Assembly: GCA_020723855.1 (NCBI GenBank)
Contig: DYIB01000024.1
Span: 1 to 34,056 of the forward strand
Length of the DNA: 34,056 nt
Direction: 5' to 3'
DNA from: Uliginosibacterium gangwonense
Lineage (GTDB): Bacteria > Pseudomonadota > Gammaproteobacteria > Burkholderiales > Rhodocyclaceae
The position numbers and the translations under genes are program-made. Positions 18,583 to 29,428 of this stretch are shown here, one piece after another; within the stretch, counting starts at the first letter, position 1; each line of letters begins with the position of its first letter. Below the pieces are notes generated by a model. The model was not told the DNA's origin, searched no databases, and worked only from the letters and a program-made list of their open reading frames with translations.

Positions 18583-19704
18583 ATGTTTGAACGGCCTGCG
18601 GCCGGCGAGAAGGCGGTCCTGGTTCAACTCGATTTCGGCACCGGCGATGCGGCCGAGCGCCTGGAGGAATCCGAACTCCTGGCTTCCTCGGCCGGCGCCG
18701 CTGTCGTCGCGGTAGTGCAGGGGCGCCGCCAGGCGCCCGATGCGGCGACCTTCGCCGGACGCGGCAAGGTTGCCGAAATCGCCGAGTGCGTGCGCGAGCG
18801 CCAGGCCGATATCGTCATCTTCAACCACGAGCTTTCCGCTGCCCAGCAGCGCAACCTGGAGAAGGAGTTGGGTCGCCGCGTGGTGGACCGCACCAGCCTC
18901 ATTCTCGACATCTTCGCCCTGCGCGCCAAGAGTCACGAGGGCAAGCTGCAGGTCGAGCTGGCGCAGTTGCAGCATATGGCCACGCGTCTGGTGCGCGGCT
19001 GGACGCACCTGGAACGGCAGAAGGGGGGCATCGGGCTGCGCGGCCCGGGCGAGACCCAGTTGGAGACCGACCGGCGGCTGCTGGCCAACCGGGTCAAGGT
19101 GCTCAAGGACCGCCTCAAGCAACTGGAGCGTCAGCGGGCGGTGCGGCGCAAGGCGCGGGCGCGCCGCGAGATGATGAGCGTGTCCCTGGTGGGCTATACC
19201 AACGCCGGCAAGTCCACCCTGTTCAACGCCCTGACCCATGCCGGCGCCTACGCCGCAGACCAACTGTTCGCCACCCTCGATACCACCTCGCGCCGGCTCT
19301 ACTTGCCCGGCGCCGGCAATATCATCCTGTCCGACACCGTGGGGTTCATTCGCGATCTGCCCCACTCCCTGGTGGCGGCGTTCCATGCCACTCTCGAGGA
19401 GACCGCGAGCGCCGATTTGTTGCTGCACGTGGTCGATTCCGCCAGCGCGGATCGCGACGCGCAAATCGCGGCGGTGAACGCCGTGCTGGGCGAGATCGGC
19501 GCCGCCGGCGTGCCCCAGATTCTCATGTGGAACAAGATCGATTTGACCGGAGCCGCGCCGGGAGTCGATCGGGATGCCTGTGGTAGAATCAGCCGCGTTC
19601 GCGTGAGCGCGCGCACGGGCGAGGGCCTGGACCTGCTCCGTCAGGCCCTGACAGAGGCGGCCGGGGGAGGCGAAACGGGACTCCCTGCTGCCCACGCCGC
19701 CTGA
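18583..19704 (+). CDS. hflX: GTPase HflX
   Basis: Ribosome-associated GTPase that splits stalled ribosomes, notably under heat shock. 373 residues. The N-terminal HflX domain and helical linker (RTSLILDIFALRAKSHEGKL, then GGIGLRGPGETQLETDRR) precede a G domain with P-loop GYTNAGKS at 204-211, DTVGFIRDLP and NKID (MWNKIDLTG). The conserved hfq-hflX-hflK-hflC order confirms it. The start has no strong Shine-Dalgarno. An internal extended -10 near the 3' end may serve hflK. Confidence 0.96.
   Translation: MFERPAAGEKAVLVQLDFGTGDAAERLEESELLASSAGAAVVAVVQGRRQAPDAATFAGRGKVAEIAECVRERQADIVIFNHELSAAQQRNLEKELGRRVVDRTSLILDIFALRAKSHEGKLQVELAQLQHMATRLVRGWTHLERQKGGIGLRGPGETQLETDRRLLANRVKVLKDRLKQLERQRAVRRKARARREMMSVSLVGYTNAGKSTLFNALTHAGAYAADQLFATLDTTSRRLYLPGAGNIILSDTVGFIRDLPHSLVAAFHATLEETASADLLLHVVDSASADRDAQIAAVNAVLGEIGAAGVPQILMWNKIDLTGAAPGVDRDACGRISRVRVSARTGEGLDLLRQALTEAAGGGETGLPAAHAA
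19581..19589 (+). promoter_or_regulatory. Possible internal promoter in hflX serving hflKC
   Basis: TGGTAGAAT is an extended -10 (TG-N-TAGAAT) followed by a GC-rich stretch, inside the hflX coding sequence and about 170 bp before hflK. No -35 is evident. Extended -10 promoters can work without one, but a chance match in coding sequence is quite possible. Confidence 0.25.
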
Positions 19705-19760
19705 AAATTTCCGTCTTTCTTACGAAAAGTAGCCTGCCCATCGTGATCACCGGGATACTC

Positions 19761-20981
19761 ATGTCGCTGAACGACCCCCAATGGGGCAATAACAAAGGCG
19801 GCAACCAAGGCCCTCCCGACCTGGAGGATTTGTGGCGCGACTTCAACCGGCGCCTGTCCAGGATGTTCGGCAAGCGCGGCGGCGGTGGCGGCGAACTTCC
19901 GCCGCGCCAGCCCCTGAACTTCCGCATGTTCGGCGGCGGCATCGGTGCGCTGGTCGCCCTGATTCTGGTGATCTGGCTCGCCAGCGGTTTTTACATCGTC
20001 GATGCCAGCCAGCGGGGCGTGGTGCTGACCTTCGGCCGCCTCGATTCCATCACCGAGCCGGGCCTGCGCTGGCGCCTGCCTTACCCCATCCAGTCCCACG
20101 AGATCGTCCGCCTCACGGACGTGCGCGTGGTGGAAGTGGGCTATCGCGGCTCCGACAAGAACCGCGTCCTCAAAGAGGCGCTGATGCTCACCGACGACGA
20201 GAACATCATCAACATCCAGTTTGCCGTCCAGTGGGATCTGAAAGATCCCAAGGATTACCTGTTCAACAACCGCCAGCCCGATGACACTGTGCTGCAGGCG
20301 GCCGAGACGGCCATGCGCGAGATCGTCGGCAAGAGCAAGATGGACTTCGTACTCTACGAGGGGCGCGAGCAGGTGGCCGCGTCGGCTTCCAAACTGATGC
20401 AGGAGATCCTCGACCGTTATCAGACCGGCATCCAGGTGCGACGGCTGACGTTGCAGAACGTGCAGCCGCCTGAACAGGTACAGGCGGCCTTCGACGATGC
20501 GGTCAAGGCCGGGCAGGACCGGGAACGACAAGTGAACGAGGGCCAGGCCTATGCCAACGACGTCATTCCCCGGGCGCGCGGCACCGCGTCGCGGCTGCTG
20601 GAGGAGGCGAACGGCTACCGGCAGAGGGTGGTGGCGAACGCCGAGGGTGAGGCGAGCCGCTTCAAGCAAGTCCTCGTGGAATACAACAAGGCGCCGGAAG
20701 TGACGCGGCAGCGCCTGTACCTGGATACCGTTCAGCAAGTGCTCTCCAGCACCACCAAGATCGTGCTGGATGCCAAGGGCAGCGGCAACCTGCTGTACCT
20801 GCCCATCGACAAGCTGATGCAGGCCGCCGGCGCCGCCGCGCCCGCCGCAGCCGGCGAGGCGGCCGCCGTACCGCGCGCTCCCTCGCCCTCGCTGTCCGGC
20901 GAGGTTCCGCCGCAACTGGACAAGTCCATCGATTCGCGTTCACGGGATTCCCTGCGTTCGCGCGAAAGGGGAGAGCGCTGA
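19761..20981 (+). CDS. hflK: FtsH protease activity modulator HflK
   Basis: SPFH-domain membrane protein that forms with HflC the large periplasmic assembly around the FtsH protease. The family-typical start is ATG 19761 (MSLNDPQWG), giving 406 residues; an in-frame GTG at 19743 would add six. A Gly-rich N-terminal segment is followed by one membrane helix at about 60-80 (IGALVALILVIWLASGFYIV), the SPFH/band 7 domain (GVVLTFGRLDSITEPGLRW) and a coiled coil. The C-terminus is Ala/Pro-rich and then basic. It overlaps hflC by one base. Confidence 0.95.
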   Translation: MSLNDPQWGNNKGGNQGPPDLEDLWRDFNRRLSRMFGKRGGGGGELPPRQPLNFRMFGGGIGALVALILVIWLASGFYIVDASQRGVVLTFGRLDSITEPGLRWRLPYPIQSHEIVRLTDVRVVEVGYRGSDKNRVLKEALMLTDDENIINIQFAVQWDLKDPKDYLFNNRQPDDTVLQAAETAMREIVGKSKMDFVLYEGREQVAASASKLMQEILDRYQTGIQVRRLTLQNVQPPEQVQAAFDDAVKAGQDRERQVNEGQAYANDVIPRARGTASRLLEEANGYRQRVVANAEGEASRFKQVLVEYNKAPEVTRQRLYLDTVQQVLSSTTKIVLDAKGSGNLLYLPIDKLMQAAGAAAPAAAGEAAAVPRAPSPSLSGEVPPQLDKSIDSRSRDSLRSRERGER

Positions 20982-21859
20982 TGCGCCGCAATCTTCCCTT
21001 CGTTGCCGCCGTCATCCTGACCGTGCTGGTGCTGCTAGCCATGTCCCTGTTTACCGTGGACCAGCGCAAGTACGCCATCGTCTTCCAGCTGGGAGAAATC
21101 AAGGAGGTCATCAGCCAGCCGGGCTTGAACTTCAAGTGGCCGCTGATCCAGAACGTGCGCTATTTCGACAAGCGCATCCTGACCTACGACTCGCCCGAGC
21201 CCGAGCGCTTCCTGACCTCCGAGAAGAAGCCGGTGCTGGTGGATGCCTTCGTCAAGTGGCGCATCGTCGATGTGCGCCAGTACTACATCAGCGTGCAGGG
21301 AGACGAATCCCGGGCGCAGATCCGCCTGTCCCAGACGGTCAATTCCGGACTGCGCGAGGAATTCGGTAAGCGCACGGTGCATGACGTCGTTTCCGGCCAG
21401 CGGGACAAGATCATGGACGACGTGCGCCAGAAGGCGGACCAGGACGCGCGCAGCATCGGCGTGCAGATTGTGGACGTGCGCCTGAAACGGGTGGACCTGC
21501 CCCAGGAAGTGTCCGAGTCGGTCTATCGCCGCATGGAGACGGAACGCAAGCGCGTCGCCAACGAGCTGCGTTCCAAGGGCGCGGCGGAAGCGGAAAAGAT
21601 CCGCGCCGACGCCGATCGCCAGCGCGAGATCATCATCGCCGAGGCGTACCGCGAGGCCCAGCGCATCAAGGGCGAGGGGGATGCCAAGGCCGCTGCCATC
21701 TACGCCCAGGCTTTCAGCCAGAACCCCGAGTTCTATGCCTTCTACCGCAGCCTCGAAGCGTATCGGCAGAGCTTCAAGAGCAAGAACGACGTACTGGTTC
21801 TTGAGCCCGGCAGCGAGTTCTTCAAATACCTGAGGAATGCGGGCAAGGGCGGCAAGTAA
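20981..21859 (+). CDS. hflC: FtsH protease activity modulator HflC
   Basis: Partner of HflK; 292 residues. An N-terminal membrane helix at about 5-24 (LPFVAAVILTVLVLLAMSLF) is followed by the SPFH domain (DQRKYAIVFQLGEIKEVISQPGLNFKW shows its start) and the coiled-coil segment with ERKRVANELRSKGAAEAEKI. The start ATG overlaps the hflK stop (TGATG) and the stop overlaps yjeT (TAATG), so the three are probably translationally coupled. Confidence 0.97.
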   Translation: MRRNLPFVAAVILTVLVLLAMSLFTVDQRKYAIVFQLGEIKEVISQPGLNFKWPLIQNVRYFDKRILTYDSPEPERFLTSEKKPVLVDAFVKWRIVDVRQYYISVQGDESRAQIRLSQTVNSGLREEFGKRTVHDVVSGQRDKIMDDVRQKADQDARSIGVQIVDVRLKRVDLPQEVSESVYRRMETERKRVANELRSKGAAEAEKIRADADRQREIIIAEAYREAQRIKGEGDAKAAAIYAQAFSQNPEFYAFYRSLEAYRQSFKSKNDVLVLEPGSEFFKYLRNAGKGGK

Positions 21860-22044
21860 TGGCTTTGTCCCTGCTGCTGGCGTTCGCGCTGATGCTCGTG
21901 CTCGAAGGTGTGCTCCCGCTCCTGGCGCCGCGCCTCTGGCGTGACACATTTCGCCGCATCACCGAGCTCACCGACGGCCAGCTCCGTTTCATCGGCTTGA
22001 GCTCGATCCTGGTCGGCCTGTTGCTGCTGCTTATCGTCACCTGA
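21859..22044 (+). CDS. yjeT: Small two-helix membrane protein, DUF2065 (YjeT-like)
   Basis: A 61-residue protein with two hydrophobic segments (about 1-20 and 41-60) joined by a short polar loop containing LWRDTFRRI. Its size, the motif [20 protein letters not shown] and its place right after hflC identify DUF2065. Function unknown; its constant link to hflKC suggests a role with the FtsH-HflKC complex, which is inference. It shares a base with the hflC stop. Confidence 0.88.
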   Translation: MALSLLLAFALMLVLEGVLPLLAPRLWRDTFRRITELTDGQLRFIGLSSILVGLLLLLIVT

Positions 22045-22058
22045 GCATTTCCCCTTCC

Positions 22059-24510
<2,452 letters not shown>

Positions 24511-24543
24511 TGTCCGTCCGGGACGGACGCGCGGGCGGAGTAA

Positions 24544-24571
24544 AAAAAGCCGGTCAATCGACCGGCTTTTT
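24544..24571. terminator. Bidirectional terminator between purA and tRNA-Leu
   Basis: A 7-bp GC stem (GCCGGTC at 24549-24555, GACCGGC at 24560-24566) with loop AATC is flanked by at least five As on the left and five Ts on the right. It therefore gives a U tract in either direction and can end both the purA transcript (+) and the tRNA-Leu transcript (-). Confidence 0.9.
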
Positions 24572-24581
24572 CGTATTAATC

Positions 24582-24668
24582 TGGTGCCCAGGAGAGGACT
24601 CGAACCTCCACAGTGTTGCCACCGCTAGGACCTGAACCTAGTGCGTCTACCAATTCCGCCACCTGGGC
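24582..24668 (-). tRNA. tRNA-Leu (anticodon CAG)
   Basis: Reading the minus strand, a 7-bp acceptor stem (GCCCAGG with CCTGGGC), D arm, anticodon arm with stem CTAGG/CCTAG and loop TTCAGGT (anticodon CAG, decoding CUG), a long variable arm typical of tRNA-Leu, and a T arm with GGTTCGAGTCC are all present. CCA is encoded at 24584-24582. Total length is 87 nt. CUG is the main Leu codon in these GC-rich genes. The arrangement is divergent from rnr, and the terminator lies 10 bp past the CCA end. Confidence 0.97.
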
Positions 24669-24681
24669 AAACGAGCGCGTG

Positions 24682-24709
24682 ATTTTAGACGAACTCAGGA
24701 TTTTGTCAA
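24682..24709 (-). promoter_or_regulatory. Strong sigma-70 promoter of tRNA-Leu
   Basis: On the minus strand TTGACA (24709-24704) is a perfect -35, TAAAAT (24687-24682) a near-perfect -10, and the spacer is 16 bp. A GC-rich discriminator (CACGCGCTCG) leads to the tRNA 14 bases past the -10, a pattern typical of stringently controlled stable-RNA promoters. The -35 element touches the first base of the rnr start codon. Confidence 0.75.
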
Positions 24710-26946
24710 TGAAAAAACCAAAACTTTCCAAGATTCGACGCAGCGATCCCAAGTTCGAAGAAGAAGCGGCCAAGTACGAGCACCCGCTGCCGAGCCGGGA
24801 GTACATTCTGCAAACCCTGACGGACAAGGGTGTGCCCATGACCTTCGAGCAGATCGTCAATGCGCTCGACGTCAAGCCCTTCGAATTCGATGCTTTCGAA
24901 CGTCGCCTGGGGGCCATGGAGCGCGAGGGCCAGGTCCTGCGCAACCGGCGCGGCGCCTACCTGATCCCGGACAAGGCGGACCTGATTCACGGGCGCGTGG
25001 TGGGTCATCCGGACGGCTTCGGCTTCCTCGTGCCTGATGACGGCAGTCCCGATCTGTTCCTGGGCCCCAAGGAAATGGACAAGGTGCTCCACGGCGACCG
25101 GGCCATCGTCAGCGTCGCGGGCTTGGACCGCAAGGGTCGGCGCGAGGCCAAGATCGTCGAGGTGCTGGAGCGTGCCAACCACAAGCTGGTGGGCCGGCTC
25201 TATTCCGAGCATGGGGTGCAGTTCGTGGTGGCGGAGAACCGCCGCATCAGCCAGGACATCCTCATTGCGCCCGGCGCCGCTGCCCGGGCCAAGCCGGGGC
25301 AGGTGGTGACGGTGGAGATCATCGAGCAGCCGAGCAAGCATGCCCAGCCCATCGGCCGCGTGATCGAAGTGCTGGGCGATTACGGCGATCCCGGCATGGA
25401 GATCGAGATCGCCTTGCGCAAGCACGATCTTCCTTTCGAGTTTTCCAAGGAGGCGCTGGCGGAGGCCAGAAGGCTCCCGGACAAGGTGCGCAGGAGCGAC
25501 TGGGAAGGCCGCGAGGATATCCGCCACCTGCCTCTGGTGACCATCGACGGCGAGACCGCCAGGGACTTCGACGACGCCGTCTATTGCGAGCGCCAGGGCA
25601 AGGCTGACCATGGCGGCTTCCGGCTGGTGGTGGCCATCGCCGACGTGAGCCATTACGTGCGGCCGGGCAGCGCCCTGGATGCCGAGGCTTTCGAGCGCGG
25701 CAACTCGGTCTATTTCCCGCGCCGGGTGATCCCCATGCTGCCGGAGAAGCTGTCCAACGGCCTGTGCTCCCTCAATCCCCAGGTCGAGCGCCTGTGCATG
25801 GTGTGCGACATGGCCATTGCCGCCAACGGCGCCATCAAGCGCTACCGCTTCTATCCTGCGGTGATGTACTCCCATGCCCGCTTGACCTATACGGAAGTGG
25901 CGGCGGCGCTCTACGACAACGATCCGGAAGCCGTGGAGAAGCTGGGACCGCTGCTGCCCCATCTGCAGAACCTGGACGCGCTCTACCGCGTGCTGGCCAA
26001 GGCGCGGGAGAAGCGCGGCGCCATCGACTTCGAGACGGTCGAGACGCAGATGATCTTCAACGACCAGGGCAAGATCGAGCGCATCGTGCCCTATGCCCGC
26101 AGCGACGCCCATCGCATCATCGAGGAATGCATGCTGGCGGCCAACGTGTGCGCCTCCGAGTACCTCGCGGAGAACGATCACCCGGCCCTGTACCGGGTGC
26201 ACGAAGGCCCGACCGAGGAGAAACTGGAGCGCCTGCGCGAGTTCCTGGGCGGATTCGGCCTGCAACTGGGCGGCGGCGACGAGCCCAAGGCCAAGGACTA
26301 CGCTAGGCTGCTGGAGCAAATCAAGGGCCGGCCCGACTACCAGTTGCTGCAGACGGTGATGCTGCGCTCCCTGCAGCAGGCGGTGTACAGCCCCGACAAC
26401 GTGGGCCATTTCGGCCTCGCCTACGAGGCTTATACTCATTTCACCTCGCCCATCCGGCGTTATCCGGACTTGCTGATCCATCGCTCCATCAAGGCGGTGC
26501 TGGCGAACGAGCCCTATCGTCCCGGCAACTGGGACGAGATCGGCATCCACTGCTCCCAGACCGAGAGGCGCGCCGACGAGGCGACCCGCGACGTTGAGGC
26601 CTGGCTCAAGTGCTATTACATGCGCGATCGGGTGGGCGAAGAGTTCGAAGGCAGCGTCTCGGCCGTCACCTCCTTCGGTATCTTCGTCGCCCTGGACGAG
26701 GTGTTCGTGGAAGGGCTGGTGCACATTTCCGACCTGGGCAGTGACTACTTCCATTTCGACGAGGCGCGCCACGAGCTGCGCGGCGAGCGCACCGGCGCGC
26801 GCTATCGCCTGGCCGACCGGGTGAGCGTGCAGGTGGTGCGCGTGGACCTGGAAACCACCAGGATCGATTTTCGCCTGGTGGAGGAGGAAGGGGCTGGGCG
26901 CAAGGGATCGGCGGGCTTCCCGCGCGCGCGCCGGGAGAAGAAGTGA
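24709..26946 (+). CDS. rnr: Ribonuclease R
   Basis: A 3'-5' exoribonuclease of the RNase II family that digests structured RNA and takes part in rRNA and tRNA quality control. Start ATG 24709 ([13 protein letters not shown]) with AGGA upstream; the frame is open further back but that runs across the tRNA gene. 745 residues. Order of domains: N-terminal winged-helix ([19 protein letters not shown]), cold-shock domains, RNB catalytic domain with the Asp cluster DFDD at 286-289, and a C-terminal S1 domain ([18 protein letters not shown]) followed by a basic tail. It overlaps rlmB by one base. Confidence 0.96.
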   Translation: MKKPKLSKIRRSDPKFEEEAAKYEHPLPSREYILQTLTDKGVPMTFEQIVNALDVKPFEFDAFERRLGAMEREGQVLRNRRGAYLIPDKADLIHGRVVGHPDGFGFLVPDDGSPDLFLGPKEMDKVLHGDRAIVSVAGLDRKGRREAKIVEVLERANHKLVGRLYSEHGVQFVVAENRRISQDILIAPGAAARAKPGQVVTVEIIEQPSKHAQPIGRVIEVLGDYGDPGMEIEIALRKHDLPFEFSKEALAEARRLPDKVRRSDWEGREDIRHLPLVTIDGETARDFDDAVYCERQGKADHGGFRLVVAIADVSHYVRPGSALDAEAFERGNSVYFPRRVIPMLPEKLSNGLCSLNPQVERLCMVCDMAIAANGAIKRYRFYPAVMYSHARLTYTEVAAALYDNDPEAVEKLGPLLPHLQNLDALYRVLAKAREKRGAIDFETVETQMIFNDQGKIERIVPYARSDAHRIIEECMLAANVCASEYLAENDHPALYRVHEGPTEEKLERLREFLGGFGLQLGGGDEPKAKDYARLLEQIKGRPDYQLLQTVMLRSLQQAVYSPDNVGHFGLAYEAYTHFTSPIRRYPDLLIHRSIKAVLANEPYRPGNWDEIGIHCSQTERRADEATRDVEAWLKCYYMRDRVGEEFEGSVSAVTSFGIFVALDEVFVEGLVHISDLGSDYFHFDEARHELRGERTGARYRLADRVSVQVVRVDLETTRIDFRLVEEEGAGRKGSAGFPRARREKK

Positions 26947-27680
26947 TGGCCGAGACCCGGTTCATTTTCGGCTTCCATGCCGTCACCGCCCGCCTGCGCC
27001 AGCACCCGGATGCGGTCCGTGAGATCTACCTGGCCCAGGGCCGGCATGACGCACGCGCGCGGGACTTGATCAAGCTGGCCGAAGCCTGCGGCGTGCGCGT
27101 GGTGTCTACAGAGCCCGCCCGCTTGGACGGCATGGTCGGAGGACGCCATCAGGGGGTGGTGGCGCGGGTGGATGCGCGGGTGCCCCACGTTACCCTCGGC
27201 GACGTGCTCGACACCCTGGCCGAGCCGGCCCTGCTATTGGTCCTGGACGGGGTGCAGGACCCCCACAACCTCGGTGCCTGCCTGCGGGTAGCGGACGCCG
27301 CCGGCGCCCAGGCGGTGATCGCGCCCAGGGACCGGGCCGTGGGGCTCAATGCCACCGCCATCAAGGTGGCCTCGGGAGCCGCCGATCACGTGCCCTGCAT
27401 CACCGTCACCAATCTCGCCCGTGCCCTGCGCGAAATGCAGGAGCGGGGCGTGTGGACCGTCGGCGCCGACGCCGAGGCGGACAAGGACATCTACTCGGTC
27501 GATCTCAGGGGGGCCCTGGCCCTGGTGCTGGGCGCCGAGGGCAGCGGGCTGCGGCGGCTGACGCGGGAGACCTGCGATCAACTGGTGCGCATCCCCATGT
27601 ACGGGACGGTGGAGAGCCTCAACGTGTCGGTGGCGGCCGGCATCTGTTTGTTTGAGGCGCGCAGACAGCGCGCGGCCTGA
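26946..27680 (+). CDS. rlmB: 23S rRNA (guanosine-2251-2'-O-)-methyltransferase RlmB
   Basis: SpoU/TrmH-family SPOUT enzyme that methylates G2251 in the ribosomal P loop. 244 residues from ATG 26946, which overlaps the rnr stop (TGATG); an in-frame GTG at 26943 is less likely. The N-terminal substrate-binding domain starts [14 protein letters not shown]. The three SPOUT motifs are present: [33 protein letters not shown] and [18 protein letters not shown]. The rnr-rlmB pairing is conserved across many proteobacteria. Confidence 0.96.
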   Translation: MAETRFIFGFHAVTARLRQHPDAVREIYLAQGRHDARARDLIKLAEACGVRVVSTEPARLDGMVGGRHQGVVARVDARVPHVTLGDVLDTLAEPALLLVLDGVQDPHNLGACLRVADAAGAQAVIAPRDRAVGLNATAIKVASGAADHVPCITVTNLARALREMQERGVWTVGADAEADKDIYSVDLRGALALVLGAEGSGLRRLTRETCDQLVRIPMYGTVESLNVSVAAGICLFEARRQRAA

Positions 27681-27691
27681 ACGGCAACGCG

Positions 27692-27720
27692 TTGATTTTC
27701 TTCGGACAGGCGGGTAAAAT
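27692..27720 (+). promoter_or_regulatory. Sigma-70 promoter of the rpsF operon
   Basis: TTGATT (27692-27697) and TAAAAT (27715-27720) are separated by exactly 17 bp, giving a strong promoter starting 12 bp after rlmB. The predicted transcription start is near 27727, leaving a leader of about 60 nt before rpsF. Confidence 0.75.
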
Positions 27721-27739
27721 GCCGGCCCTTTACCACCTT

Positions 27740-27767
27740 GCCCCACCGCAACCGCATGGCGGGGGGC
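27740..27767 (+). promoter_or_regulatory. Candidate S6:S18 ribosomal-protein leader
   Basis: In the rpsF 5' leader, GCCCC (27740-27744), one bulged A and CCGC (27746-27749) pair with GCGG (27759-27762) and GGGGC (27763-27767). The loop AACCGCATG exposes a CCG. Known S6:S18 leaders present a CCG next to a helix, imitating the 16S binding site of the S6-S18 pair. This would give feedback control of rpsF-priB-rpsR. The fold is seen by eye; binding is inferred. Confidence 0.45.
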
Positions 27768-27787
27768 TGATTCCACAAGGAGATTGC

Positions 27788-28186
27788 ATGCGACACTACG
27801 AAATCGTCTTCATCGTCCACCCGGACCAGTCGGAACAGGTCCCGGCGATGATCGAGCGCTACAAGACGCTGGTCACCGGGCGCAACGGCAGGATCCATCG
27901 CCTCGAGGACTGGGGCCGCCGCCAGTTGGCCTATCCCATCCAGAAGGTGCACAAGGCCCACTACGTGCTCATGAACATCGAGTGCGACAGCGAGACCCTC
28001 ACGGAACTCGAGCATGCCTTCAAGTTCAATGACGCCGTGCTGCGCCATCTCGTCGTGAAAATGACCAAGGCCGTCACCACGCCTTCGCCCATGATGAAGG
28101 AAGAGAAGGCCAAGTCCCTGACGCCGGCGCCGGAAGGCAAACCGGCCGAACAGGCGGCCCAGCCGACGGAACAGCCCGCGGCTTGA
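27788..28186 (+). CDS. rpsF: 30S ribosomal protein S6
   Basis: Binds the central domain of 16S rRNA as a pair with S18. Start ATG 27788 with AAGGAGATT directly upstream; the longer open frame covers the leader. 132 residues. The core ([25 protein letters not shown] through [13 protein letters not shown]) is standard; the tail after about residue 95 is Lys/Glu then Pro/Ala-rich and probably disordered, as in many S6 proteins. The stop is followed directly by priB. Confidence 0.97.
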   Translation: MRHYEIVFIVHPDQSEQVPAMIERYKTLVTGRNGRIHRLEDWGRRQLAYPIQKVHKAHYVLMNIECDSETLTELEHAFKFNDAVLRHLVVKMTKAVTTPSPMMKEEKAKSLTPAPEGKPAEQAAQPTEQPAA

Positions 28187-28187
28187 T

Positions 28188-28523
28188 GTGACGGACGCCA
28201 GCAACCGGCTGATACTCGACGGCAGCATCGTAGAAATCGCGCAGTTGCGCCATACGCCGGCGGGAGTGCCGGTGGTGAATTTCCGCATCGGACACGCGTC
28301 CGAGCAGATCGAGGCGGGACATCCGCGCAAGGTCGAAGTGGAAATGGCAGCCGTGGCCCTGGGACAGACCGCCGTGCTGATAGGCGGAGCGAGACCGGGG
28401 GAGCGCGCGAAGTTCATCGGATTCATCGCGGCGAAAAGCATCAAGTCGAAGCAGCCGGTGCTGCATGTGACGGAAATCGAATTTTTGGAAGGAAACGAAA
28501 ATGGCATTCAAACCCAAGGGTAA
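28188..28523 (+). CDS. priB: Primosomal replication protein N (PriB)
   Basis: Single-strand DNA-binding OB-fold protein that helps PriA reload DnaB at stalled forks. I take GTG 28188 as start ([17 protein letters not shown]), in the correct frame 1 bp past the rpsF stop; ATG 28186 is in another frame. 111 residues. The OB-fold pattern matches PriB/SSB ([35 protein letters not shown]). Its place between rpsF and rpsR is diagnostic. The 3' end overlaps rpsR by 23 bp. Confidence 0.93.
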   Translation: MTDASNRLILDGSIVEIAQLRHTPAGVPVVNFRIGHASEQIEAGHPRKVEVEMAAVALGQTAVLIGGARPGERAKFIGFIAAKSIKSKQPVLHVTEIEFLEGNENGIQTQG

Positions 28524-28779
28524 AGCGGGGCAGAAGCGCAAGGACGACAAAAGCTCCCGCGGCATGTTCAAGCGGCGCAAATTCTGCCGCTTCACGGCCG
28601 AGAAGATCGAGTGGATCGACTACAAGGACGTGGATCTGCTGAAAGATTTCATCACCGAGAACGGCAAGATCATGCCGGCGCGCATCACCGGCACCCGCGC
28701 CGGCTACCAGCGCCAGTTGTCCACCGCCATCAAGCGCGCCCGCTTCCTGGCCCTGCTGCCCTACACCGACCTGCACTGA
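28501..28779 (+). CDS. rpsR: 30S ribosomal protein S18
   Basis: Partner of S6 on the 16S platform. 92 residues, about 17 longer than E. coli S18, because of a Lys-rich N-terminal extension ([16 protein letters not shown]). The conserved core begins near [24 protein letters not shown] 28501 has a good GGAAGGAAA site; ATG 28564 would give just the core. The first 23 bases lie within priB, suggesting coupled translation. Confidence 0.96.
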   Translation: MAFKPKGKAGQKRKDDKSSRGMFKRRKFCRFTAEKIEWIDYKDVDLLKDFITENGKIMPARITGTRAGYQRQLSTAIKRARFLALLPYTDLH

Positions 28780-28793
28780 GGGGGAGGACGGCG

Positions 28794-29240
28794 ATGCAAG
28801 TCATTCTGATGGAAAAAATCGTCAACCTGGGCAACCTGGGCGATGTGGTGAAAGTGCGCGACGGCTATGCCCGCAACTATCTCATCCCCCAAGGGAAGGC
28901 CAAGCGCGTGACGCCCGAGAACCTGGCCGCCTTCGAGGCCAAGCGCGCCGAGCTGGAGCGCGCCCAGGCCGAAAAGCTGGCCGCCGCCAAGGAGCAGGCC
29001 GGCAAGCTGGAAGGCCTGATGGTGCAGATCACCCGCAAGGCGGGTGTCGACGGCCGCCTGTTCGGCTCCGTGTCGAACTTCGACGTCGCCGAGGCGCTGA
29101 AGGCGCTGGGCTACGAGGTGGAGCGTTCCGCCATCCGCATGCCTCAGGGACCGCTCAAGCAGATCGGCGATACCCATATCGAGGTGGCCCTGCACAGCGA
29201 CGTGGTGGCCACCATCACGGTTTCCGTGCTGGGCGAGTAA
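28794..29240 (+). CDS. rplI: 50S ribosomal protein L9
   Basis: Elongated two-domain protein at the base of the L1 stalk that affects reading-frame maintenance. 148 residues, standard length. The N-terminal domain signature is intact ([20 protein letters not shown]), followed by a long charged connecting helix (about residues 42-75) and a C-terminal domain with [25 protein letters not shown] precedes the ATG. A terminator hairpin follows 22 bp after the stop. Confidence 0.98.
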   Translation: MQVILMEKIVNLGNLGDVVKVRDGYARNYLIPQGKAKRVTPENLAAFEAKRAELERAQAEKLAAAKEQAGKLEGLMVQITRKAGVDGRLFGSVSNFDVAEALKALGYEVERSAIRMPQGPLKQIGDTHIEVALHSDVVATITVSVLGE

Positions 29241-29262
29241 CGCCAGCTCCCCGGCAGGACCC

Positions 29263-29292
29263 GCAAAGGGGCCGCGTTTGCGGCCCCTTTGC
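29263..29292 (+). terminator. Terminator-like hairpin after rplI
   Basis: GCAAAGGGGCCGC (29263-29275) and GCGGCCCCTTTGC (29280-29292) form a perfect 13-bp stem with a GTTT loop. No U run follows outside the stem, so it may end transcription incompletely or chiefly stabilise the mRNA 3' end. Confidence 0.7.
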
Positions 29293-29298
29293 ATTGCA

Positions 29299-29363
29299 CG
29301 GCTCACCCGGTGAGCCGCGTCCTGTCCACAATCCGTCCACAGCCTGCTCACAGCATTTACACA
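29299..29363. repeat. Palindrome plus four 11-bp DnaA-box-like repeats upstream of dnaB
   Basis: A 19-bp palindrome (CGGCTCACC-C-GGTGAGCCG, 29299-29317) is followed by four 9-mers: CTGTCCACA (29322), CCGTCCACA (29333), CTGCTCACA (29344) and ATTTACACA (29355). Their CACA cores start at 29327, 29338, 29349 and 29360, an exact 11-bp period. The last differs from the DnaA box TTWTNCACA at one position, the first at two, the others at three. DnaA binding is inferred only. Confidence 0.55.
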
Positions 29364-29428
29364 GGGTTTTCCCCTCGCTCCGGGAGGAGCGCGGAGGTAG
29401 ACTGGCGGGATTCTCAGGAGGCTTCCCC

